Assembly (NCBI RefSeq): GCF_018613195.1
Contig: NZ_JAGGQQ010000008.1
Span: 186,001 to 250,000, forward strand
Reading direction: 5' to 3'
Source of the DNA: Bacillus sp. ISL-45
Lineage (GTDB): Bacteria > Bacillota > Bacilli > Bacillales > Cytobacillaceae
Length of the DNA stretch: 64,000 nt
In this document: in pieces, positions 27,268 to 34,715 of the stretch
Numbering within the stretch: position 1 is the stretch's first letter
Layout: each line of letters starts with the position of its first letter
The notes under the pieces: model-generated
Told to the model about the DNA's origin: nothing
Database searches by the model: none
Seen by the model: the letters and a program-made list of their open reading frames with translations, nothing else
Made by a program: the position numbers and the translations under genes

Positions 27268-27702
27268 ATGGAGAAAAAGATAATTATATATTTCCAAATG
27301 GGTATTTTTATCACTTTTTTAATTCTCGGTGTAATTAGAATGTTTGATGAGAAGTTTATTTTTTCAGCTGTCATAAGCTGTGCGTCTTTTGTGTTTTCAA
27401 TAATTCTTCTCTTGTATACAACCAGGTTAAATGTTATAAAATCAAATAAACTTTGGGATGGGAAAAAGAAGCATAGGGCCAATCTTCTGGAATTATCTAT
27501 AGGTATTGTTGTGATATGTGGTATTTTCATCTTTGGACCTTTGGTAATTTATAATAAAATATCATTGGTATTTGCTGAAGCCTTATCAATTTTTTCACTA
27601 GGTATATCCCTCAGTAATGCGCTTTTGTCTAATCTATTATATAAAGTATTGTGTTTTATAATAAAAAGTAAAGAGGAAAATGAAAGTGCACAAGCAAGCT
27701 GA
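27268..27702 (+). CDS. hypothetical membrane protein, four transmembrane segments
   Basis: A 144-residue protein with hydrophobic helices at about residues 8-24, 30-50, 72-92 and 97-120, a basic loop between helices two and three (RLNVIKSNKLWDGKKKHR), and a polar tail. Family unknown. The start codon lies five bases after the stop of the previous gene, with AAGGA upstream. It closes the small AT-rich operon. Confidence 0.6.
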   Translation: MEKKIIIYFQMGIFITFLILGVIRMFDEKFIFSAVISCASFVFSIILLLYTTRLNVIKSNKLWDGKKKHRANLLELSIGIVVICGIFIFGPLVIYNKISLVFAEALSIFSLGISLSNALLSNLLYKVLCFIIKSKEENESAQAS

Positions 27703-27775
27703 AAATTATTTCTTTTTAATTATAATTGTTAAGCATTGACCAAAGGAGAGTCTTTGTTCCTGGGAATAATGAAAT

Positions 27776-27813
27776 ACAGGGACGGTTCTCGTGTCTATTT
27801 GGAAGCCGAAATA
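27776..27813 (+). repeat. dispersed repeat, GGGACGGTTCT family (copy)
   Basis: Begins ACAGGGACGGTTCTCGTGTC and ends GGAAGCCGAAATAG. Related copies are at 28406, 30553, 36890 and 42788, with inverted core fragments (CCGTCCCC) at 19900 and 30708. Confidence 0.6.
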
Positions 27814-27907
27814 GGAGTGTAACTGGTGTTCTATTCATGTTGCTAATTGTCTTGCAACTGGTAGATTCCCTGTTTATCTGTAATTACAGGGTATTTAGAA
27901 ATAGAAA

Positions 27908-27960
27908 AGAGCCAAATACGCAAGGAGTGAGTTAACCTTGCATATTTTGGCTCTATTTTT
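27908..27960. terminator. bidirectional terminator
   Basis: AGAGCCAAATA plus CGCAAGG (27908-27925) pairs with CCTTGC plus TATTTTGGCTCT (27936-27954), followed by ATTTTTT on the + strand and TTTTC on the - strand. It can end both the small AT-rich operon and the tiny-peptide ORFs from the right. Confidence 0.75.
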
Positions 27961-28015
27961 TAATCTTTTTAACATGTATTTTTATCCTCTTGAAATTCCG
28001 ATTGCCCTGCTATGA

Positions 28016-28093
28016 TTACGAAGGTAGTCCAAATAAAATTAGGATTACTAGTAGAATACTAAAAAAGCAAAAATAGGAATTCAATGTATTCAT
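28016..28093 (-). CDS. tiny hydrophobic peptide ORF 3 (25 residues)
   Basis: Starts at an ATG preceded by AAAGGGGAAAG. After a short polar head (MNTLNSY) the rest is one hydrophobic helix (FSILLVILILFGLPS end). Too short for normal gene calling. It is the last of three in-line ORFs of the same size and character on the - strand. Function unknown; size and hydrophobicity would fit a membrane-active peptide or a small membrane protein. A chance ORF is possible. Confidence 0.35.
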   Translation of the reverse strand: MNTLNSYFCFFSILLVILILFGLPS

Positions 28094-28110
28094 CTTTCCC
28101 CTTTCATCCC

Positions 28111-28185
28111 TTATACATATGATAAAAATGCTCCGAGCCAATACCAAATCAATGTGTTTACTACTCCCTTTTGGAATCGATCCAA
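28111..28185 (-). CDS. tiny hydrophobic peptide ORF 2 (24 residues)
   Basis: Reads from a TTG codon with AGGATATGG about nine bases upstream. It has a short charged head (DRFQKG) and a hydrophobic aromatic tail (LIWYWLGAFLSYV). It starts 11 bp after ORF 1 ends. The weakest of the three, because of the TTG start. Confidence 0.25.
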   Translation of the reverse strand: MDRFQKGVVNTLIWYWLGAFLSYV

Positions 28186-28196
28186 TATACCATATC

Positions 28197-28277
28197 CTAA
28201 AAGGTAATGCTAAAATAGGCACCAATTATAGCTAGGATAAAAGAAATCGCCAATTTATAAGAACGATTCTTAATCAT
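28197..28277 (-). CDS. tiny hydrophobic peptide ORF 1 (26 residues)
   Basis: Starts at ATG after AGGTGGGG. Basic head (MIKNRSYK) followed by a hydrophobic helix (LAISFILAIIGAYFSITF). It lies directly behind a 22-bp palindrome, which would serve as operator or promoter site. Possibly the first gene of a micro-operon with ORFs 2 and 3. Confidence 0.4.
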   Translation of the reverse strand: MIKNRSYKLAISFILAIIGAYFSITF

Positions 28278-28289
28278 AGCGCCCCACCT

Positions 28290-28311
28290 ATTAGTGCAAT
28301 ATTACACTAAT
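28290..28311. promoter_or_regulatory. 22-bp near-perfect palindrome upstream of the tiny peptide ORFs
   Basis: ATTAGTGCAATATTACACTAAT is self-complementary except for one base pair (C against A at position 8). Its TAGTG...CACTA arms resemble operators of dimeric regulators such as GntR/YtrA-type proteins; the cognate regulator is not visible here. Confidence 0.5.
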
Positions 28312-28405
28312 ATCAACAAGTATATACTAATCTATGTGTGTTGAAAGAATATTTGTAATAAGGGTAAGTATGGTGACGTACCTGTTATTATTGTCCCGCA
28401 GATAC

Positions 28406-28445
28406 ATACGGACAGTTCTTCGAATTCCATCTGGAAGTCGAAGTA
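28406..28445 (+). repeat. dispersed repeat, GGGACGGTTCT family (diverged copy)
   Basis: ACGGACAGTTCTTCG followed by CCATCTGGAAGTCGAA aligns with the other copies but the core has GGACAG instead of GGACGG. Confidence 0.45.
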
Positions 28446-28502
28446 CTTTCAAAGAGAGATGTGAGACAAAGAGACGGTTCGTTTACTTAAATAAATAAAG
28501 TG

Positions 28503-28540
28503 AAAAGCTCGATTGCTTGAGAAAGCAGACGGGCTTTTTA
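28503..28540 (+). terminator. orphan terminator-like hairpin
   Basis: AAAGCTC pairs with GGGCTTT, with an inner TTGCTT/AAGCAG stem, followed by TTTTTA. No intact gene precedes it on the + strand, so it may belong to a decayed gene. A similar hairpin is at 30650-30682. Confidence 0.4.
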
Positions 28541-28781
28541 AGGTTGTTGGAAAATGTGTAAGAGAAGTGTCCTTTGGTTTGTATTTCATCACTCGGTATG
28601 GAACGAAACAACTCAGAAAAACCGTTACCTTGCACAATTTTTGAAACAAAATATATTCCCAATCGTAAACAATATATGGGTAAATAGAAGTAAATACTAT
28701 GAGGGCTAAAATGGTTACTGGCCATACAGAAACCGGCTTTAATAGGAAGTTGAATAGGTTTTTGGCGGATAAATCGAATGA

Positions 28782-29224
28782 ATCTTGAAGGTAAAGTTTG
28801 TTTCGCCAATATACTTGGGCCACATGGCAATGGAAAAACGTACATCGCAATTGGGCTGGGACTCGAAGCCGTCTAAAGAGGATTCAATGTTTACTTCGCT
28901 CCAAAGGGTGAGCTTGTACAGCTTTTAAAGACAGAAGAATACCTGAATAAATCTAAGTCCAACTCAGACGGATTAGCAATGCCGATCTTATGATTATCGA
29001 TGATTTGATGTACATGGCGATTGATCAGAGAGAAGCAAACTTATTTTTTTATTTAATTAATCATTTATTCGAACGAAGTTCAATAATTCTTACCTCAAAT
29101 AAAAGTCGAGATGAATGGGTAATTTAATTGGAGATCAAGGCATTACGACAGCTATTTTGGGCCGTTTACTTTATCGTGTGGAAGTGGTACATGGTGGAGT
29201 GGATGAGGAAAGTCCTCTCGGATG
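28782..29224 (+). pseudogene. IS21-family istB ATPase remnant
   Basis: Fragments in shifting frames read as the IstB transposition ATPase: Walker A in GPHGNGKTYIAIGLGLEAV, Walker B in DLMIIDDLMYM, then FFYLINHLFERSSIILTSNK, and GDQGITTAILGRLLYRVEVV. A stop codon interrupts it near 28878, a frameshift occurs near 28990 and another break near 29127. The N-terminal part and the partner istA are missing. It is a dead insertion-sequence remnant and marks this stretch as an integration hot spot. Confidence 0.85.
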
Positions 29225-29355
29225 AAAAAACGAAAAGGCATCTTTTCAGCAGAAGTGTAAAAGGAAACGAGCATAAAGTGCAAAAATCCACTTGAGTCTA
29301 CAGGGACATGGGGTGATTCGAGACCACAGAAAAAAGTGCCCTTTTTTTCAAAGAG

Positions 29356-29394
29356 AAATCTCTATTTCCAGGTTGCATCTGGAAATAGAGATTT
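29356..29394. terminator. 16-bp perfect stem-loop
   Basis: AAATCTCTATTTCCAG (29356-29371) pairs exactly with CTGGAAATAGAGATTT (29379-29394) around seven bases. It lies downstream of the membrane-protein gene at 29483-30397 and after the istB remnant, so it may end the former or be part of the old insertion element. Confidence 0.6.
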
Positions 29395-29482
29395 TCATTT
29401 GATACTTTGAAAAAAATAAGTGACAATAAATCGTGTAAAAACCTTTGTAGTGTAGCGAAGAGCAGGTTATGGGTGGCACCCC

Positions 29483-30397
29483 CTAATCTTTTGATGGTTT
29501 TTCGTTATTAAGAATGAATCGTTTATAAATAATATTTCCTATAGATGCAAAAATAGTTAACTCTATTACTTTTGTGGAGGCTATGTGTAAAAATTGAATG
29601 AATCTTCCAAGATTGTCTTCATTTAAAATGCTTTTTAATTCAAATACTTTTAATGAGGCATCCATAGGAATTGAGTAATGAAGAGTAAAGCTAAAATATA
29701 ATAAGTCAATAAATGTGTAATCTTTATCGTGAAAAACCGCAGAAATGAAACCATACATTTCTGCAAAAAATGCTTCAGGTGCAACTAAAAGAATCAAAAT
29801 TATAATGATTGTAAGAATAGTGACTTTCTTTTGGCCTAATTGGGTATTTGTAGATTCAATATAGTATTTTGTAGATCCTATCATTAAAAGGAACATCTTA
29901 TGAACGAAGTAAATAACTAGAAACAATGTGACTATAATACCTATTATTTTATCGGTTTGAATAAGGATATTTTCTGATATTCCTAAGTTAAACAAGTATT
30001 CATATAGTTTAACTAAACCAGCAAAGGCTAACAATAAACCAAAAATCAAGGATAAAAGTTCTATGGAGGACTTATAAAACCAATAATCAAATTTTCTTTC
30101 TTTGAACTTCTTTAAATAATACTCACCAAAAATTGGAAGGAATAAGAATGACAAGGTTCCAAAAAATAGATAAATTTGCTTTAGGTTAAGTATCGACGTG
30201 AACAATGCACTTAAAATGTAAACCATTATTGTTAAAGTATTTTTTTTTCTGATAAAGATTAAGACGGCAAAACTAACTATAAAAAAGGTAAAAATGTGTA
30301 GATTAGTATAATTGACCATTAATGGAGTAAATAAATAGATACTAATAAGAAATATAGCTGAATTTCTTGAAAGAATTATATTATTAAAAAAGTTCAA
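29483..30397 (-). CDS. multi-pass membrane protein of unknown family
   Basis: A 304-residue, very hydrophobic and AT-rich protein with about eight predicted helices. The frame starts at TTG 30397 with GGTGA upstream. A segment near residues 225-250 (DLLYFSFTLHYSIPMD) loosely recalls the pore region of two-helix ion channels, which usually read YFSFTTLTTVGYGD, but the selectivity filter is absent, so I do not call it a channel. The soluble tail is short and Lys-rich. Base composition differs from the sugar island, suggesting recent gain. Confidence 0.6.
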   Translation of the reverse strand: MNFFNNIILSRNSAIFLISIYLFTPLMVNYTNLHIFTFFIVSFAVLIFIRKKNTLTIMVYILSALFTSILNLKQIYLFFGTLSFLFLPIFGEYYLKKFKERKFDYWFYKSSIELLSLIFGLLLAFAGLVKLYEYLFNLGISENILIQTDKIIGIIVTLFLVIYFVHKMFLLMIGSTKYYIESTNTQLGQKKVTILTIIIILILLVAPEAFFAEMYGFISAVFHDKDYTFIDLLYFSFTLHYSIPMDASLKVFELKSILNEDNLGRFIQFLHIASTKVIELTIFASIGNIIYKRFILNNEKPSKD

Positions 30398-30552
30398 TAA
30401 ATATCACCAAGGAAGATTATAACAGAAATTTAGTTAAACAAGATAAAAATTTTAACTCTTGGTATGATACGGAGTGTCAAATCGTGCATCGATTTGCCCC
30501 AGGACTCCAACAAGGATTTTAAGTAAAATCAGAGTCATCGAACACACTCGCG

Positions 30553-30594
30553 GGACACAGGGACGGTTCTTACGTTCCATCGGAAGTCAAAATA
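30553..30594 (+). repeat. dispersed repeat, GGGACGGTTCT family (copy)
   Basis: GGGACACAGGGACGGTTCTT followed by ACGTTCCATCGGAAGTC and AAAATAG. The best-preserved copy in the window. Confidence 0.65.
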
Positions 30595-30649
30595 GTTTGT
30601 TGATGGTCCGGTTATCAAAATCCAACCAAAACCAATAATCCCAATTAAC

Positions 30650-30682
30650 AAGCTCGATTACTTAATAGCAATCGAGCTTTTT
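30650..30682 (+). terminator. terminator-like hairpin
   Basis: AAGCTCGAT (30650-30658) pairs with ATCGAGCTT (30671-30679), followed by TTT. No gene on the + strand ends nearby, so its role is unclear. Confidence 0.45.
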
Positions 30683-30820
30683 GAATAGAGTAAAACATGC
30701 AGGAAAACCGTCCCCCTAAGCAATTTGTAAATGTTATAATAGTAAAATCGTAATATTCCGGAGCTGCATAGATATTATGCAGCCTTTATCAAATAAATAT
30801 AAGAAAGCAGCGTGATATTA

Positions 30821-31963
30821 ATGGATTCCATAAGGCAGTTTATGGAGGACCATTTGCAAGAGATTTTAGATGATATGAAGTTTCTGGTTGAAAGTGATTC
30901 TCCGTCATTAAATAAAAAACTCGTGGATGAGTGTGGAGAGAGGATTCAGGAGCTTTTATATCGCTACTTTGGTGAACGGGCAGAAGTGATGGAAGAAGAG
31001 AAATACGGAAATCATCTGAAATTTGAATTCGGGGAAGGTGACGAAACCATCTTAATCCTTTCCCATTTTGATACAGTATGGGAGCCTGGAGATTTAGAGT
31101 TTAAGATTGAGGGCGATCTTGCATACGGACCTGGCATTCTGGATATGAAGGGCGGTCTGGTACAGGCGGTTTGGGCAATAAAGGCCATTAAGGAATTGAA
31201 TATTCCATTGTCAAAGAAAATTGTGTACCTTTTTACCAGTGATGAAGAGGTGAGCAGTCCGAAATCACGCTATGTCATTGAAGAGATAGCGAAGGATTGC
31301 CATTATGCATTAGTTACGGAACCACCCGTTGTTCGGACGGGTGCCTTAAAAACGGAAAGAAAGGGATCAGCGCGCTATTATATTGATATTACAGGCAAGG
31401 CTGCCCACGCTGGCAACAACCATCATGAAGGAGCTAGCGCTATTCAAGAGGCTGCCAAGGCCATCGATTTTTTAGAGTCATTAACAGATTACGACGTTGG
31501 AACCACCGTCAATGTGGGATTTGTTAAAGGCGGAGGCAAGCTTAATGTCGTGGCTGACCATGCAGAGATTGGCATTGATGTCCGAGCGGGAACAAGTGAA
31601 GAACAGGAAAGAATTGATGAAATAATTCATGGGCTGACACCTTTCACAGAGGGCACAAGTATCGACGTTCAAGGGGGCATCTCCCGCCCGCCGATGGAAC
31701 GAAATCAAGATACAAAAGATCTATTCCAAACCGCCAAAGAAGCAGCAAAAGAAGAAGGCTTCAAGTTAAAAGAAGCTTCGGTTGGAGGAGGAAGTGACGG
31801 AAACCTCACAGCCAACATGGGAATCCCAACCCTGGATGGCCTCGGTACCATTGGAGACGGAATCCATGCAAGAAACGAACACATCATCATCAGCCAAATC
31901 CCAGAACGAGCAGCATTTTTCACTAATCTGCTGGTTAGTATTGGGATAAAAGAGGGGGAGTAG
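30821..31963 (+). CDS. M20 family metallopeptidase (carboxypeptidase G2 type)
   Basis: About 380 residues. The dinuclear zinc site is readable: H82 in SHFDTV, D108 in GILDMKGG, E142/E143 in TSDEEV, E167 in VTEPP, and the C-terminal His of GIHARNEH. The family's dimerisation domain interrupts the catalytic one. Such enzymes remove C-terminal Glu or hydrolyse small amides and peptides in the cytoplasm; the true substrate is unknown. The frame opens at GTG 30812; ATG 30821 gives a natural N terminus, though the ribosome site is weak. Stands alone. Confidence 0.88.
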   Translation: MDSIRQFMEDHLQEILDDMKFLVESDSPSLNKKLVDECGERIQELLYRYFGERAEVMEEEKYGNHLKFEFGEGDETILILSHFDTVWEPGDLEFKIEGDLAYGPGILDMKGGLVQAVWAIKAIKELNIPLSKKIVYLFTSDEEVSSPKSRYVIEEIAKDCHYALVTEPPVVRTGALKTERKGSARYYIDITGKAAHAGNNHHEGASAIQEAAKAIDFLESLTDYDVGTTVNVGFVKGGGKLNVVADHAEIGIDVRAGTSEEQERIDEIIHGLTPFTEGTSIDVQGGISRPPMERNQDTKDLFQTAKEAAKEEGFKLKEASVGGGSDGNLTANMGIPTLDGLGTIGDGIHARNEHIIISQIPERAAFFTNLLVSIGIKEGE

Positions 31964-32123
31964 GGAGAGTGGTTTGCAACTTTAAAAGTAGCAAGATGAA
32001 AATGATTCCCTTGCTCGGACAATCTCCGATTTGAAAGGTGAGAAACATATATTGGTTGGAGGAAACAATGGAGTTGCAGGTGAAGCAAAAGAATGGATGA
32101 ATAATTGAAGCGTGGGGGGGAAG

Positions 32124-32149
32124 AAGCATAGGGTGGCTTCCCTATGCTT
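32124..32149. terminator. stem-loop between converging genes
   Basis: AAGCATAGGG (32124-32133) pairs with CCCTATGCTT (32140-32149). There is no long T run on either side; still, its place between two converging genes suggests termination. Confidence 0.4.
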
Positions 32150-32252
32150 GTGGAAAAGCAGGAAGGTTGAGTGAGCAGTGACTAGTTTTATTCCCTGCAT
32201 TTATAGGCCATTTTTATATAAGGCTCTATTTGATTGAAGCTATCTACCCACT

Positions 32253-33167
32253 CTAGACGTATATATGCTTCGTGTGGGTATTTGAAATATTCATAGTCCT
32301 TCTTGGATATTGAATCCCCAGTTGTTTGTCTATTTCAGATTGAATTTGTAACCCCAGCTTTTGCTCTTTTTGCCCAATATGTAAGATCAAACATCTTTGT
32401 CTTTGAGTGGTTAGAGTTGCAAATTTCGGTTTCCCTGCTATTTTATATCCTATCCCATCATTTGTTCCAGCATCTATTACGTTAAATTCAGGACTATTCC
32501 ATATATACGAATCGATATGTCGAGCAAGTTCTCTTGCTTTTGCCTTCTCAAATCTTAAAAAGAAATATTCTTTTGATTTTTGTTTGTCTCCTATACAGTT
32601 TATGGTACAAAACTCCTCAAACTGTTCTAGCAAGAAGCATGTGAGTATATCGGATTTCTCCTCAAAAGGCTTGTATTGTTTTTTAAAAAAATCTCGTACC
32701 TCTTTCCAGGTTAAAATAATGGGGTGTACTTTGACCACTTGATTTGGAGGAAAAATAGCTTTATGTCGATTTAATTGTTCTACGTCCAAATAAGAGTTGT
32801 AACCTATTTTATTTTCAATTAAGAGCGAAACTTCCTTTGATATGATGGCCCCATCAGGGATGCCATACTGCCTAGATGTTCCAACCTTTAACTCTTTGCT
32901 TTCTGCAATTCCAACGATGGCAGCAAAAGGAGTGGCTTTGGGTAACTGTGAACTAGTTTGATGGAGATATTCAAAGTGCTCTTCACCAGAAAGAAGCTCC
33001 AACCCTAGGAATCTTAGAAAAGCTAAAGTCAATTCATAAGATGAATGTTGCAAAACATTTAAAAAAGCTTTCGTTACTTTATTTTCAACTTGTAAAACTT
33101 GAGACGCTTCAGAACTGTTCTTAGACTGCCCTCTATAATAATGAAAGATATTCTGATAAATAGACAT
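32253..33167 (-). CDS. PD-(D/E)XK nuclease-like protein
   Basis: About 304 residues. A PD-(D/E)XK core is suggested by GIPDGAIISKEVSLLIENKI, with an Asp followed 12 residues later by E-N-K, and a downstream QLNRHK helix. Such folds occur in restriction, repair and phage-defence nucleases. The flanking C-terminal part is basic and helical (KAKARELARHIDSY). The frame extends upstream to 33323, but only ATG 33167 has a good ribosome site (GGAAAGGATG), so that start is preferred; the extra 52 residues may be leader. No methylase partner is nearby. Confidence 0.6.
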   Translation of the reverse strand: MSIYQNIFHYYRGQSKNSSEASQVLQVENKVTKAFLNVLQHSSYELTLAFLRFLGLELLSGEEHFEYLHQTSSQLPKATPFAAIVGIAESKELKVGTSRQYGIPDGAIISKEVSLLIENKIGYNSYLDVEQLNRHKAIFPPNQVVKVHPIILTWKEVRDFFKKQYKPFEEKSDILTCFLLEQFEEFCTINCIGDKQKSKEYFFLRFEKAKARELARHIDSYIWNSPEFNVIDAGTNDGIGYKIAGKPKFATLTTQRQRCLILHIGQKEQKLGLQIQSEIDKQLGIQYPRRTMNISNTHTKHIYV

Positions 33168-33419
33168 TAAATCATCCTTTCCAAGGCATCTTAGACGAAC
33201 CACTTTACTTCTGTACTGCCTGTATAGGTGTTGTTTTGGACTCTCTGTTGGGACAAATAGTGATAATAAATGGGACATGTGCTGAAAAGGTTGAAGTGAG
33301 TTTATTCTAAAGCTTTTGTGCATTAGATATGGAGGAGAATTTTGTTTTGAGAGGAACGCCCCTACCCATTCTTATTTGTGCCTATATCCATATCATTTTG
33401 GATGACTAGAATTCTCTAT

Positions 33420-34355
33420 TTATTCTTCATCAAAAATTTTTGTGTTTATGAGTTCCGCTAAATCGTTTGCTAGCATACCTATGTAAGCAATTAATTCTAG
33501 ATCTCTATCATTAAAATAACCATCATTTACAAAAAGTTTTCTAAACCATTTATAAACACGAGTTATAACAGGGATTTTGTAAATCTCTTTGTAAATACGG
33601 TTATACTCTTCCTCAAATAGTTCTCGAGCTTTCTCAAGAGATAGTGTTAATTTTTTTGCAGGTGTAATGCTACTAATGTATATGGATTCAAGCGTTGGTA
33701 AATTCTCTTTAATTTTCCGTATAGCTTTATTTATTTCAATTGTTTTTTCATCAAGTTCCTTAATCTTTTTGTTGGCAGAGCGATGACTAAGAATGCCAGA
33801 AACAACAATAATAGGAATTACAAATAATCCCCCTAAAACAGTAGCTCCTGCTGCCGTTCCCCCACCACCAGCAGCTAAGGCTCCACCGCCAAACCATGCA
33901 AGAGTAGCATTGGATGCTGCAACCCCCGACAACCCACCAATTGCGGTACCGGTTGAAGAAATTCCTACTGATGAAACTAATGCCCATGCTCCAACAGCTG
34001 TACCTACCCCAGCAGTGACTCCCCCTGTAGTGTTAATTACTGCATTAGCGGTTGAAAGAGTGTGCTTTATGTTACTAAAAGTATAATGCTTTACGTTTGA
34101 TTCTATTTTTTTGTTTAATATAATCTTATCTTCTTCTAATAAGTTTTTAGAAATCTTGTTTATCTTGTTTAATGATTTAACTGAGTCAACTTTAGCTTTT
34201 ATTAATTTTTCAAGGACACTATTGATTTCATTTCTGATTTCTTCCATTTTATTGTATAAGGCTTCATACTCATTATAAATAACATTAAATTCATTTACTC
34301 TTTTTTCTATTCTATTTGATGCACCGAATGTAATGATTGATTTGAATACGCCCAT
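33420..34355 (-). CDS. coiled-coil protein with a glycine-zipper hydrophobic core
   Basis: A 311-residue protein of unknown family. Residues about 15-90 and 195-260 are charged coiled-coil-like helices. Between them, from about 95 to 190, lies a Gly/Ala/Thr-rich hydrophobic stretch (for example GGVTAGVGTAVGAWALVSS and FGGGALAAGGGGTAAGATV) ending in a clear membrane helix (FVIPIIVVSGI). Glycine zippers of this sort occur in membrane-perforating or membrane-remodelling proteins. No signal peptide. AT-rich, with a long gene-free upstream region. A membrane-active effector in a defence or competition system is one reading; function is not shown. Confidence 0.65.
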   Translation of the reverse strand: MGVFKSIITFGASNRIEKRVNEFNVIYNEYEALYNKMEEIRNEINSVLEKLIKAKVDSVKSLNKINKISKNLLEEDKIILNKKIESNVKHYTFSNIKHTLSTANAVINTTGGVTAGVGTAVGAWALVSSVGISSTGTAIGGLSGVAASNATLAWFGGGALAAGGGGTAAGATVLGGLFVIPIIVVSGILSHRSANKKIKELDEKTIEINKAIRKIKENLPTLESIYISSITPAKKLTLSLEKARELFEEEYNRIYKEIYKIPVITRVYKWFRKLFVNDGYFNDRDLELIAYIGMLANDLAELINTKIFDEE

Positions 34356-34715
34356 CTTCTCTATGGACCCCCTGAGAAATTTATAAAGATTGAAAATGAT
34401 TTAAGTATATTTAAATACTAAGGAATACATTAAATACTAATTTAAATAATACAATAATTAGGAAAAATATAACATATTCAAATAATATAAAAATTAAAGT
34501 TTTTAAGAGAGATCATGTGGAATTTGGACGACCCTTTGCTTCATTGGTGTTGCGAAAGTGTGTGCTGCTGATGTTTTTGTAGGAACTATGACAGGGAAAT
34601 GAAATTTTCTCATTTATGGATATATAGAGAGACACATGGAAAATGGTAGGATGAGCTGCTTTAAATGCTCATCCTGCCATTTATTTTTCAGCTAGCAGTC
34701 AAACATACAGAATAA
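34356..34715. other. gene-free AT-rich stretch and terminator
   Basis: Positions 34380-34520 are extremely AT-rich and probably hold the promoter of the coiled-coil gene. Beyond the terminator at 34641-34688 I see nothing else. Confidence 0.5.
34641..34688. terminator. bidirectional terminator downstream of the carboxypeptidase gene
   Basis: AAATGGTAGGATGAGC (34641-34656) pairs with GCTCATCCTGCCATTT (34667-34682) with a single G-U pair, and T runs lie on both sides. Confidence 0.8.

Larger units (their letters stand above)
27703..28015. other. gene-free stretch with a dispersed repeat and a terminator
   Basis: Contains one copy of the GGGACGGTTCT repeat (27776-27813) and a bidirectional terminator (27908-27960). 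A 69-codon frame at 27726 runs through the repeat, lacks a ribosome site and is not considered a gene. Confidence 0.6.
28278..28781. other. gene-free stretch with a palindrome, a degenerate repeat and a hairpin
   Basis: Holds the palindrome at 28290-28311, a diverged copy of the GGGACGGTTCT repeat at 28406-28445, a T-tailed hairpin at 28503-28540 (AAAGCTC with GGGCTTT) and possibly decayed 5' sequence of the istB remnant. The minus-strand frames here (for example 28449-28850) have no ribosome site and were rejected. Confidence 0.5.
30398..30820. other. gene-free stretch with repeats and a terminator
   Basis: Contains a well-preserved GGGACGGTTCT repeat (30553-30594), a terminator-like hairpin (30650-30682), a short CCGTCCCC fragment (30708-30715), and the promoter region of the peptidase gene. 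Confidence 0.6.

Noticed and set aside
27726-27935. ORF of 69 codons
   Set aside because: Runs through the dispersed repeat and part of a terminator; no ribosome site.
28449-28850. Minus-strand ORFs overlapping the istB remnant
   Set aside because: No ribosome site, no family features, and the + strand clearly reads IstB pieces next to them.
29860-30397. Ion channel call for the membrane protein
   Set aside because: Only a loose resemblance near the C-terminal third; the potassium filter sequence is missing.
25336-32110. Similar fragments at 25336 (CGGACGATTTCCGACATGAG) and 32014 (CGGACAATCTCCGATTTGAA)
   Set aside because: Both could encode RTISD followed by a short related stretch, so may be scraps of one gene family, but they are too short to name.
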